Made by a program: the position numbers and the translations under genes. From an uncultured Woeseia sp. (GTDB lineage: Bacteria; Pseudomonadota; Gammaproteobacteria; Steroidobacterales; Woeseiaceae), in contig CALALV010000071.1 of NCBI GenBank assembly GCA_937925605.1, forward strand, positions 1 to 47,307: a stretch of DNA of 47,307 bases. Direction: 5' to 3'. Under the pieces are notes generated by a model. That model was not told where the DNA came from, made no database searches, and saw only the letters and a list, made by a program, of their open reading frames with translations. Shown piece after piece: positions 15,788 through 24,971 of the stretch (its first letter is position 1; every line of letters begins with the position of its first letter).

Positions 15788-16132
15788 GTGCGCTCGAAGA
15801 ATTTAACGATAACAACCGGCCGCACGGCCGGCCTTTCCTGGCGCGGCATCCTCGTTGCGCTTGCGCTCGTCCTCGCGTCCTGCGAAACGGCTCCGCCGGT
15901 GCAGGAAATGAGTGACGCCCGGCAGGCGATCGCCGTCGCCCGCGAGGCCGGCGCCGAGGATTTCGCCGCCGCCGAACTCGGCCGTGCCGAGGCCTACCTC
16001 GCCAGCGCCCAGCAGAAACTCGGTCGTCGTGCCTATGCGCAGGCCCGGCGCGACGCGCTGGCCGCGCGCAACAGCGCGCTCGAGGCTCTGTCGGTCACGG
16101 ACCGGGCGCGGCAGGACTCGCAGGACGACTGA
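15788..16132 (+). CDS. DUF4398 lipoprotein
   Basis: Small lipoprotein with a signal peptide (GILVALALVLASC), lipobox LASC and a mature part with an alanine/arginine-rich helical hairpin matching the DUF4398 family (ARQAIAVAREAGAEDFAAAE). Residues after the Cys are Glu-Thr, so no Asp-at-+2 inner-membrane retention signal, suggesting outer-membrane sorting by Lol. Function unknown; DUF4398 proteins often sit near cell-envelope genes. The start is uncertain: GTG at 15788 gives a 32-residue signal region; an ATG at 15665 would add 41 residues and overlap the start of arsC. Neither has a strong Shine-Dalgarno. Acylphosphatase follows after 11 bases. Confidence 0.75.
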   Translation: MRSKNLTITTGRTAGLSWRGILVALALVLASCETAPPVQEMSDARQAIAVAREAGAEDFAAAELGRAEAYLASAQQKLGRRAYAQARRDALAARNSALEALSVTDRARQDSQDD

Positions 16133-16143
16133 CGGCGGGACCG

Positions 16144-16443
16144 GTGAGCGGCGACGACGGGCATGCAGACAGCGCGGCCGCCTGCCGGCGGTTTCGCGTG
16201 ACCGGCCGCGTGCAGGGCGTGTTTTTCCGCGCCAGCACGCAGACCGTGGCGCGCGACCTCGGGCTCGCGGGCTACGCCCGCAATCTCGACGACGGTTCCG
16301 TGGAGGTGCTCGCCTGCGGCGGCCGTGCCGCCCTGGACGAGCTGGAACGCTGGCTCGCGGACGGGCCGCCGATGGCGAGCGTGCAAGAGGTCCGGGCCAG
16401 CGACGCCGCATGGCAGGACCTGGATTCCTTCCGCACCGGCTAA
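16144..16443 (+). CDS. acyP: Acylphosphatase
   Basis: Small (99-residue) alpha/beta enzyme that hydrolyses acyl phosphates such as carbamoyl or 1,3-bisphosphoglycerate phosphates. It carries both signatures: GRVQGVFFRAST, with the phosphate-binding Arg, and GYARNLDDGSVEVLACG, with the catalytic Asn. A 15-residue N-terminal extension precedes the fold. The start is GTG at 16144 with a GGCGGGA sequence upstream. It is co-oriented with the DUF4398 gene and convergent with the transglycosylase gene; the 147 bases between them hold short GC-rich inverted repeats but no clear T-tailed terminator. Confidence 0.92.
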   Translation: MSGDDGHADSAAACRRFRVTGRVQGVFFRASTQTVARDLGLAGYARNLDDGSVEVLACGGRAALDELERWLADGPPMASVQEVRASDAAWQDLDSFRTG

Positions 16444-16590
16444 CGGCAGACTACCGACCCGGCAAAGCCCGGCCATCCTGGCCGGCCGACCGTCAGCGCC
16501 GGCCCCCGCAGCGCGCGGATGCCCGAGAGGCTGGCTGGCCGTCAGATGCCGCTCCGGCGAGTGCCGGGGTGCGTCGCCTGCGGTCGATCC

Positions 16591-17157
16591 TCAGACCCTG
16601 TACCACTTCAGGCGCAGCTTGTCGAGCACCTTGTTCGGGTACTTGCGGCGCCCGAGGCTGCCGTTGTAGCGGCCGAGGGCGCGCACCAGGTCGCCGTTCT
16701 CCATGTCGTAGTAGTAGCGCAGGATCGTGCAGCCGAAGCGCAGGTTGGTGTCGATGTGCATCAGGTTGTCGTTCGGCCGGCCGATCTCGTCGAGCCAGAA
16801 CGGCATGATCTGCATCAGGCCCTGCGCGCCGGCCACCGAGATCGCGAAGCGGTCGAAGTTGCTCTCGACGTCGATCACCGCCAGCACCAGTTCCGGCGGC
16901 AGGTCCACGCGGCTGGCCTCGTAGTGCACGCGCTTCAGAATGTAGATGCGCTCCTCGGGGTCCGCGACCTGGCGCGCGAGCCGCCGCGACATGTCGGTCA
17001 GCCAGACGACGGCGTCGAAGCGGTCCGGGAAACTGTCGGCCTCGCTGGCCGCCTCGCGCAGCAACTCGCGCAGCGCCGGGTCCGGCATGCGCAGCTCGGC
17101 GGCTGCCGGTGCGGGCAGTGCGAGGAGCAGGGCGAGAAGAAGGATGACGGCTGGCAC
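16591..17157 (-). CDS. Periplasmic lytic transglycosylase (SLT domain)
   Basis: A 188-residue exported peptidoglycan lytic transglycosylase. It starts at GTG, with signal peptide VILLLALLLALPAPAAA, then a helical linker and a compact SLT domain: catalytic Glu in LAVIDVESNFDRFAIS, the AGAQGLMQIMPFW motif, and the ALGRYNGSLGRRKYPNKVL tail with Tyr-Asn-Gly. Such proteins cut the MurNAc-GlcNAc bond to leave 1,6-anhydroMurNAc. It is shorter than MltC or Slt70 and resembles the small SLT proteins often found beside proS in Gammaproteobacteria. It follows proS by 38 bases, likely in the same transcript. Confidence 0.9.
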   Translation of the reverse strand: MPAVILLLALLLALPAPAAAELRMPDPALRELLREAASEADSFPDRFDAVVWLTDMSRRLARQVADPEERIYILKRVHYEASRVDLPPELVLAVIDVESNFDRFAISVAGAQGLMQIMPFWLDEIGRPNDNLMHIDTNLRFGCTILRYYYDMENGDLVRALGRYNGSLGRRKYPNKVLDKLRLKWYRV

Positions 17158-17195
17158 GGGTCGGGTCAGGTATCGAGGGTCCGCAACGAGCCTAG

Positions 17196-18890
17196 TCAGC
17201 CTCGCGCCAGGATGTCGAGAGCCGCTTCACGTTTCAGCATGCGCGCCTCCGCGTCGCGCCGGTGCCTGTATTCCAGCTCGCCCGCGGCGAGCCCGCGGTC
17301 GCTCACGACGAGCCGGTGGGGCACGCCGATCAGCTCCGCGTCCGCGAATTTTACCCCGGGACGGGCGTCGCGGTCGTCCAGCAGCACTTCGTGGCCGGCC
17401 GCCGACAGCTCATCGTAAAGCGCCTCGGCCGCCTCGCGCACGGCCTCGGAGCGGTGCATGTTGATCGGCACGATCACGACGTCGAAGGGCGCCAGAGGTG
17501 CCGGCCAGATGATGCCGTTCTCGTCGTGGCCCTGCTCGATGGCGGCGCCGACGATGCGCGAGATGCCGATGCCGTAGCAGCCCATGTGCATCGGCACGTC
17601 GTTGCCGTCGCTGTCCTGCACGGTCGCGCCGAGCGCCTCCGAGTACTTCGTGCCGAGCTGGAAGATGTGGCCGACCTCGATGCCGCGCGCGATGGACAGC
17701 GTGCCCTTGCCGCCGGGCACCGGGTCGCCCGCGACGACGTTGCGCAGGTCGACCGTCTCCGGCCGCTCGAGGTCGCGGCCGAAATTGACGCCGGCCAGGT
17801 GCACGCCGGGCTCGTTCGCACCGCAAACGAAGTCGCTCATCAGCGCGGTCGCGTGGTCGTAGTACACCGGGCAGTCGAGCCCGCGCGGCCCCGCGAAGCC
17901 CGGCTCCGCACCGGCGCCGCGCGCGTCGTCCGCCTCGGCGAGCTCCAGCGGGTCGGCGACGCCGGGCAGCTTCGCGGCCTTGATCGCGTTCAGCTCGTGG
18001 TCGCCGCGCAGCACCAGCGCGACCGGTCCCTCAGTGCCCCTGACGATCAGCGTCTTGAGCGCCTGCCGCGGCGCGATGTCGAGAGCCGCGCACAATTCCT
18101 CGATGCTGCGCGCGCCCGGGGTATCCACGCGCCGCAGTTCCTCCGCGGGCGCCGGCGGCTCGCCGTCCGGGCGCAGCGTCACGGCGGTCTCGATGTTCGA
18201 CGCGTAGTCGTCCTCGTCGCTCCAGGCGATCGCGTCCTCGCCGGAATCGGCCAGCACGTGAAATTCCTGCGAGCGGCTGCCGCCGATCTCACCGCTGTCC
18301 GCGTCGACGACGCGGAAACCCAGGCCGAGGCGCTCGAAGATCGCGGTGTAGGCGGCGTGCATGCGTTCGTAGCTCGCCACGAGTCCGTCGTGGTCGAGGT
18401 CGAACGAGTAGGCGTCCTTCATGAGGAACTCGCGCGCCCGCATGACGCCGAAGCGCGGCCGGATCTCGTCGCGGAATTTCGTCTGGATCTGGTAGAAGTT
18501 CACCGGCAGCTGGCGGTAGCTCTTCAGCTCGCGCCGCGCGATGTCGGTGACGACCTCCTCGTGCGTCGGTCCGAAGCAGAACGGCCGCTCGTGGCGGTCG
18601 TGCATCCGCAGCAGCAGCGAACCGTACTGGTCCCAGCGCCCGGACTCCTGCCAGAGTTCCGCGGGCTGGACGGCGGGCATCAGCAATTCCAGCGCGCCGG
18701 CGCGGTCCATCTCCTCGCGAACGATCGTCTCGACCTTGCGCAGGACCCTGAGCCCGAGTGGCAGCCACGTGAACAGGCCCGACGCGAGCCGCCGGATCAT
18801 CCCGGCACGCAGCATCAGCTGGTGGCTGACGATCTCCGCCTCGGCGGGTACTTCCTTCAGGGTCGTGAGCCCGAGCCTGCTAAATCGCAT
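17196..18890 (-). CDS. proS: Proline--tRNA ligase (bacterial type with editing domain)
   Basis: Class II synthetase charging tRNA-Pro. The 564-residue protein (E. coli: 572) begins MRFSRLGLTTLKEVPAEAE. It shows motif 2 (FRDEIRPRFGVMRAREFLMK), the long INS editing domain between motifs 2 and 3 (residues ~220-400, with LKTLIVRG and LRGDHELNAIK) that clears mischarged Ala-tRNA-Pro, motif 3 (MGCYGIGISRIVGAAIEQ) and an anticodon-binding C-terminus. The frame remains open for 1.5 kb upstream, but the 18890 ATG is where family similarity starts. The transglycosylase gene follows closely downstream. Confidence 0.97.
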   Translation of the reverse strand: MRFSRLGLTTLKEVPAEAEIVSHQLMLRAGMIRRLASGLFTWLPLGLRVLRKVETIVREEMDRAGALELLMPAVQPAELWQESGRWDQYGSLLLRMHDRHERPFCFGPTHEEVVTDIARRELKSYRQLPVNFYQIQTKFRDEIRPRFGVMRAREFLMKDAYSFDLDHDGLVASYERMHAAYTAIFERLGLGFRVVDADSGEIGGSRSQEFHVLADSGEDAIAWSDEDDYASNIETAVTLRPDGEPPAPAEELRRVDTPGARSIEELCAALDIAPRQALKTLIVRGTEGPVALVLRGDHELNAIKAAKLPGVADPLELAEADDARGAGAEPGFAGPRGLDCPVYYDHATALMSDFVCGANEPGVHLAGVNFGRDLERPETVDLRNVVAGDPVPGGKGTLSIARGIEVGHIFQLGTKYSEALGATVQDSDGNDVPMHMGCYGIGISRIVGAAIEQGHDENGIIWPAPLAPFDVVIVPINMHRSEAVREAAEALYDELSAAGHEVLLDDRDARPGVKFADAELIGVPHRLVVSDRGLAAGELEYRHRRDAEARMLKREAALDILARG

Positions 18891-19067
18891 CGTCCTGGTC
18901 AGTCCGGTCCGTCGAAGCGGCGGTATTCTACACGACGCGCCGGCCGCGTCCGCGGCCTTGCGCTTGTATAGCCGCGGGGCATCTTGCACACTCGCCGGCG
19001 CATCCTGGCCCCGGGTACGGCGGCCGGCCCGCCGCCCGAGCGGCTCGCGCCCACGGAATCCGGAGTA

Positions 19068-19694
19068 GTGAAGGGACGTCGCAACCCGTTTATCGCACGC
19101 GAGGGCCTGCCGTTCCTGCTGGTCGCCGCCGCCCTGGTCGCGGCCGCCTCGGTATGGGCTGGCTGGCCCTGGGCGCTGCCCGCGGCGCTGCTGTTCGCCT
19201 GGCTGCTGCTGCTGTTCCGCGACCCGCGCCGGGTGATCCCGGCGTCCCCGCTCGGCGTCGTCAGCCCGGTGGACGGCCATGTCATCGAAGTCGGCGTCAC
19301 CGACAAGGGCATCGTCGAGGACGAAGTGCAGCGCATTGTTCTGCGCATCAACAGCTTCGGCACCTACACCGCGCGCAGTCCTTCCGAGGGCAAGATCATG
19401 GACCTGCGCAGCGACCAGCCGGCCGGGAGGCCGCGCCTCGGCACGCGTGGCCTGTGGGTGCGGACCGACGAGGCACAGGATGTCCTGCTCGCGTTTCGCG
19501 GTTATCGCCTCGGGCTGGTGCCGCGCGCGTTCCTGCGCTACGGCGAGCGCGTCGGCCAGGGTCAGCGCTGCGCGTACCTGCGACTCGCGCGCGAGGCCGA
19601 GGTGCAGCTGCCGCTCGACAGCCGCGCGCTGGTCAGCGCGGGCGACAGCGTGCGCGCCGGTGAGACGCTGATCGCGCGCCTGCCGCACCCCTGA
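19068..19694 (+). CDS. Phosphatidylserine decarboxylase-like protein lacking catalytic residues
   Basis: About 208 residues from GTG at 19068 (an upstream TTG at 18984 would add 28). Two N-terminal hydrophobic helices are followed by the core of the short PSD family: LFRDPRRVIP, VVSPVDGHVIEVG, IVLRINSFGTYTARSPSEGK and a C-terminal beta domain. In active enzymes the Val-His-Val-Asn-Arg-x-Pro segment supplies a catalytic His, and a Gly-Ser pair self-cleaves to make the pyruvoyl cofactor. By my alignment the first reads TYTARSP (Tyr for His) and the second reads RLAREAEVQLP (Ala-Arg for Gly-Ser). It therefore should neither cleave itself nor decarboxylate phosphatidylserine, and may have a structural or lipid-binding role. 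It lies upstream of the UDG gene. Confidence 0.8.
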   Translation: MKGRRNPFIAREGLPFLLVAAALVAAASVWAGWPWALPAALLFAWLLLLFRDPRRVIPASPLGVVSPVDGHVIEVGVTDKGIVEDEVQRIVLRINSFGTYTARSPSEGKIMDLRSDQPAGRPRLGTRGLWVRTDEAQDVLLAFRGYRLGLVPRAFLRYGERVGQGQRCAYLRLAREAEVQLPLDSRALVSAGDSVRAGETLIARLPHP

Positions 19695-19739
19695 CCCGAG
19701 GTCGCAGCACGCGCCACGCAGTCGTGGCAGTATTGCGCC

Positions 19740-20468
19740 ATGGCTACCGCGCGACCCGAATCCGACCGACTCCGCTACCTCGATGCGCTCGGCATCGACG
19801 CCTGGCAACTGCGCGGGCGCGCCGCGGACAGGGCGGCAGAGGCGCCGGCGACGGTCGCGGCGGAGCCCGTGGCGGTCGCGGAGCCAGCCGCCGCCGTCGA
19901 GGTGCCGCGCGACTGGGACGCGTTGCGTGCCTGCGTCGCCGGCTGCACGCGCTGCGAGTTGCACCGTGGCCGCACGCAGACCGTGTTCGGCGTCGGCGAC
20001 CGGCAGGCACAGCTGCTCGTGATCGGCGAGGCGCCGGGCGCCGAGGAAGACCGCCGCGGCGAGCCGTTCGTCGGCCGGGCCGGCAAGTTGCTGAACGAGA
20101 TGCTGCGGGCGATCGGGCTCGGCCGCGACCGCGTGTTCATCGCCAACGTGCTGAAGTGCCGGCCGCCCGGCAACCGCGATCCGAAGGCCGAGGAGGCCGC
20201 AAGCTGCCGTGCCTACCTCGACCGGCAGATCGAGCTGGTGGCGCCGCGCGCGATTCTCGCGGTCGGGCGTATCGCGGCACAGAACCTGCTCGGCTCCGAC
20301 CTGCCGCTCGGCCGCCTGCGCGGCGAGCGGCACAGCCTGGCCGGCTCCGACATCCCGGTCGTCGTGACCTACCACCCGGCCTACCTGCTGCGCACGCCGG
20401 CACAGAAACGCAAGGCCTGGCAGGACCTGTGCCGGGTGCGAGCACTGCTCGCGGAGCCCGGTCCGTGA
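19740..20468 (+). CDS. Family 4 uracil-DNA glycosylase (Fe-S)
   Basis: Removes uracil from DNA to start base-excision repair. The 242-residue protein has an alanine-rich N-terminal extension, then the [4Fe-4S] ligands CTRC near the domain start and later cysteines in NVLKCRPPGNRDP and ASCRAYL. The active-site motif is GEAPGAEEDRRGEPFVGRAG (family 4 GE-A-PG-x-xED), and the C-terminal YHPAYLLR supplies the second motif. The ATG gives MATARPESDRLRYLDALGID, the usual start in relatives. The TGA overlaps the GTG start of rimI (GTGA), implying translational coupling, and the UDG-rimI pair is common in Gammaproteobacteria. Confidence 0.94.
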   Translation: MATARPESDRLRYLDALGIDAWQLRGRAADRAAEAPATVAAEPVAVAEPAAAVEVPRDWDALRACVAGCTRCELHRGRTQTVFGVGDRQAQLLVIGEAPGAEEDRRGEPFVGRAGKLLNEMLRAIGLGRDRVFIANVLKCRPPGNRDPKAEEAASCRAYLDRQIELVAPRAILAVGRIAAQNLLGSDLPLGRLRGERHSLAGSDIPVVVTYHPAYLLRTPAQKRKAWQDLCRVRALLAEPGP

Positions 20469-20938
20469 TCTCGCGCATCGAGGCGATGCCGGTCACGCTG
20501 CGCTCGATGAGCCACGACGACCTGCCGATGGTCTCCGACATCGAGCGCCGCAGCTACGATTTCCCGTGGAGCCACGGCGTGTTTCGCGACTGCCTGCTGG
20601 CCGGCTACAACTGCGTAGTGCTGGAGCACGGCGGCGCGCTCGCGGGCTACGGCATCCTGTCGATCGCGGCCGGCGAGGCCCACGTGCTGAACCTCTGCAT
20701 CGATCCCGCGTTTCGCTCGCTGGGCTACGGCGCGCGGCTGCTCGACGAGCTGCTCGGCCGCGCGCGCGCGGCCGACGTCAAGCAGGTATTCCTCGAGGTA
20801 CGGCCGTCAAACGTCAACGCGATCGCGCTGTACCGCAAGCGCGGCTTCCACCGTGTCGCCCGCCGGCCCGCCTACTACCAGGCGCGCGACGGGCGCGAGG
20901 ACGCCGAGGTGCTGTCGCTGCGTTTCGACCGCTCCTGA
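20465..20938 (+). CDS. rimI: Ribosomal protein S18-alanine N-acetyltransferase RimI
   Basis: GNAT-fold enzyme that acetylates the N-terminal Ala of ribosomal protein S18 with acetyl-CoA. The 157-residue protein has the acetyl-CoA loop RSLGYGARLL, the LEVRPSNVNAIALYRKRGF motif, where the late Tyr acts as general acid, and the YYQARDGREDAEVLSLRF tail typical of RimI. The start is GTG at 20465, overlapping the UDG stop; an ATG at 20486 would shorten it by seven residues. Assignment as RimI over a generic GNAT rests on the SNVNAIALY motif and the C-terminal pattern. Confidence 0.92.
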   Translation: MISRIEAMPVTLRSMSHDDLPMVSDIERRSYDFPWSHGVFRDCLLAGYNCVVLEHGGALAGYGILSIAAGEAHVLNLCIDPAFRSLGYGARLLDELLGRARAADVKQVFLEVRPSNVNAIALYRKRGFHRVARRPAYYQARDGREDAEVLSLRFDRS

Positions 20939-21037
20939 CGCTCATTCCATCTGGTTATACGTCCGCCGTACAGCGCCGGCGGCGCAAACCTTTCCTGCAC
21001 CGCGGACGTCAAACTCAGCGACTGCGGTGGAGACCCG

Positions 21038-23275
21038 ATGGACCAGCAAAGAGCATCGACCGGCGTGCCGGCCGCGATCGTCGCAATACTGCTGCTGCTT
21101 GCCGCAGCGCCGGTCGCGGGGCGCAGCGTTTCGACGCTGCCGCGCGTCGAGACCGGCGTCGTGGTCGACGGCGTGCTCGACGAGGCCGCCTGGAACCGCG
21201 CGACACGGTTGACCCTGGACTACGAGACCTCGCCCGGCGAGAACGTCGAGCCGCCTGTCGCCACCGTGGCCCTGCTGATGGAAGACGGCGAGCGGCTGTT
21301 GGTCGCCTTCGACGCGCGCGATCCGGACCCGGGCAAGATTCGTGCGTTCCTGCGCGATCGCGATTCCGCCTACGCCGACGACTTCGTCGGCATCGTGCTC
21401 GACACGTTCAATGACGAACGGCGCGCGTTCGAGTTCTTCGTGAACCCGCTCGGCGTGCAGATGGACCTGACGAACGACGACATTCACCAGACCGAGGACG
21501 ATTCCTGGGACGCGATCTGGGACTCCGCGGGCCGCATCACCGACAGCGGTTACGTGGTTGAGATGGCGATCCCGTTCAGCCAGCTGCGCTTCCCGCGCGT
21601 CGACGGGCCGCAGACCTGGGGCATCGACGCATTGCGCGTATACCCGCGGGAGCATCGATACCGAATCGGGTCGAACCCGCTGGATCGCGACGTCAACTGC
21701 TACCTCTGCCAGTTTGCCAAGCTGCGCGGCCTGGACGACGCGCAACCCGCAAGCGACTACGAGGTCACGCCGACACTCACCGCGTCGCAGGTCGCGACGC
21801 GCGAGGACCTGCAGACCGGGCCGCTCGAGAGCGGGGATCCGGAAGCCGAGTTCGGGCTGACCGTGCGCTGGGGCATCACGCCGGACCTGACCGCGAACTT
21901 CGCGCTCAACCCGGACTTCTCACAGGTCGAGGCCGACGTCGCGCAGCTCGACGTCAACAACCAGTTCGCGCTGTTCTTCCCGGAGACCCGGCCCTTCTTC
22001 CTCGAGGGTGCGGACTATTTCCGCTCGCCGATCGAAGCCGTTTTCACGCGCACGGTGGCCGACCCGGACGTCGGCGCGAAACTCACCGGCAAGCGCGGCG
22101 CCAATACCTTCGGCTTGTTCGTCGCCGAGGATCGCGTCACGAACCTGCTGTTCCCCGGAGCGTTCGGCTCCGACAGCGAGTCACTCGAGCTGGACAACCG
22201 GGCATTCGTTGGCCGTTACAGCCGCAGCTTCGGCGAGGTGTCGACGGTCGGCGCGCTGCTCACGGCGCGGCGCGGCAGCGGCTACGAGAATGTCGTCGGC
22301 GGTCTCGACGGCCGCTGGAAACTGAATGACCGGCACAGCGTCCAGGCCCAGCTGCTGCGCTCGTCGACGGAGTACCCGGAGGCGACCGCGAGCGAATTCG
22401 AGCAGCCGCAGGGGCGATTCGGCGGCAATGCGCTGGCGCTCGAATACGAGTACGAGTCCCGCGACTGGTTCGGCTACCTGCGGCACCAGGACTACGAACC
22501 GGAATTTCGCGCCGACGCGGGCTTCGTCACGCGCGTCGACTTCGAGCAGCAGGTCGTAGGCCTCGGTCGCTTCTGGCACGGCGGCGAGGACGACTGGTGG
22601 AAGCGCATCCGGGTGAACGGCGACTGGGATATCACCCACGACGCGACCGGGCGCCTGCTGGAAAAGGAGTTCGAGGCCTATGCCGCGATCAACGGGCCGC
22701 TGCAGTCGTTCGCGGAATTCGGCGGACTGACCCGCAAGACCCTGTTCGACGACATCCTGTTCCAGGAGGACAAGCTGAGCCTGTATGCCGAGTTCAAGCC
22801 GCTGTCGGGCGTGTTCCTCGGGCTGTGGGCGCGAGTCGGCGACCAGGTCGATTTCGCCAATAGCCGGCTCGGCGACGAACGACGGCTCGAGCCGCGCGTC
22901 GAGTGGAACCTGACCCGCCGGCTGCTGTTCCGGCTGCGCAGCACGCTGCTGCGCCTGGACAGCAATGAGGGACCGAACATCTTCGATGCCGCGGTGCACG
23001 ACGCCCGCCTGACCTGGCAGTTCAACGTGCGCAGCTTCCTGCGGCTGACCGTCCAGCACCGGGACGTCGAGCGAAACCAGGACCTGTACGTTGACGAAGT
23101 CGACGCGCGCAGTCGCAGCCAGGGCCGCCAGCTGCTTTACTCGTGGAAACTGAACCCGCAGACCGTGTTCTTCCTGGGCTATTCGGATCGCATGGTCGAC
23201 GATGACGATCTCGCCCGGCTCACGACCACCGACCGCACCGTGTTCCTGAAGCTCGGCTACGCCTGGATCCCCTGA
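21038..23275 (+). CDS. DUF5916 outer-membrane protein with CBM9-like domain
   Basis: A 745-residue exported protein. After the signal peptide (VAILLLLAAAPVAG) residues ~40-220 resemble the carbohydrate-binding module 9-like domain that opens DUF5916 proteins (VVDGVLDEAAWNRATRLTLD, DDFVGIVLDTF). The rest is alternating aromatic and polar residues as in a beta-barrel, with NPDFSQVEADVAQLDVNNQF and FPETRPFFLEGADYF, both strongly conserved in this family, and a terminal strand ending VFLKLGYAWIP. Function unknown; members are often near proteases or efflux genes. A GGAG Shine-Dalgarno sits 5 bases before the ATG. It stands alone between rimI and prfC with about 100 and 72 bases on either side. 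Confidence 0.88.
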   Translation: MDQQRASTGVPAAIVAILLLLAAAPVAGRSVSTLPRVETGVVVDGVLDEAAWNRATRLTLDYETSPGENVEPPVATVALLMEDGERLLVAFDARDPDPGKIRAFLRDRDSAYADDFVGIVLDTFNDERRAFEFFVNPLGVQMDLTNDDIHQTEDDSWDAIWDSAGRITDSGYVVEMAIPFSQLRFPRVDGPQTWGIDALRVYPREHRYRIGSNPLDRDVNCYLCQFAKLRGLDDAQPASDYEVTPTLTASQVATREDLQTGPLESGDPEAEFGLTVRWGITPDLTANFALNPDFSQVEADVAQLDVNNQFALFFPETRPFFLEGADYFRSPIEAVFTRTVADPDVGAKLTGKRGANTFGLFVAEDRVTNLLFPGAFGSDSESLELDNRAFVGRYSRSFGEVSTVGALLTARRGSGYENVVGGLDGRWKLNDRHSVQAQLLRSSTEYPEATASEFEQPQGRFGGNALALEYEYESRDWFGYLRHQDYEPEFRADAGFVTRVDFEQQVVGLGRFWHGGEDDWWKRIRVNGDWDITHDATGRLLEKEFEAYAAINGPLQSFAEFGGLTRKTLFDDILFQEDKLSLYAEFKPLSGVFLGLWARVGDQVDFANSRLGDERRLEPRVEWNLTRRLLFRLRSTLLRLDSNEGPNIFDAAVHDARLTWQFNVRSFLRLTVQHRDVERNQDLYVDEVDARSRSQGRQLLYSWKLNPQTVFFLGYSDRMVDDDDLARLTTTDRTVFLKLGYAWIP

Positions 23276-23347
23276 GCTCGCCCCGCACTGGCGGGCGCGG
23301 ACGAGCCTGCGCTACACTGCGCAGCCTTTTTTCCGTCCGTAAACCCG

Positions 23348-24928
<1,581 letters not shown>

Positions 24929-24971
24929 ACCCGCGCCGCGGGCCCGGCCGGCAAGCGCGGAGGACGGCGTC

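Noticed and set aside
15817..15832. A GC-rich inverted repeat near the lipoprotein start as a regulatory hairpin
   Set aside because: CCGGCCG-CA-CGGCCGG lies inside the coding region for the signal peptide and is common by chance at this G+C content.
17196..20375. A 1059-residue minus-strand frame apparently fusing an unknown N-terminal half to ProRS
   Set aside because: The part before 18890 is antisense to the PSD-like and UDG genes and has no protein character; ProRS family similarity starts at MRFSRLGL.
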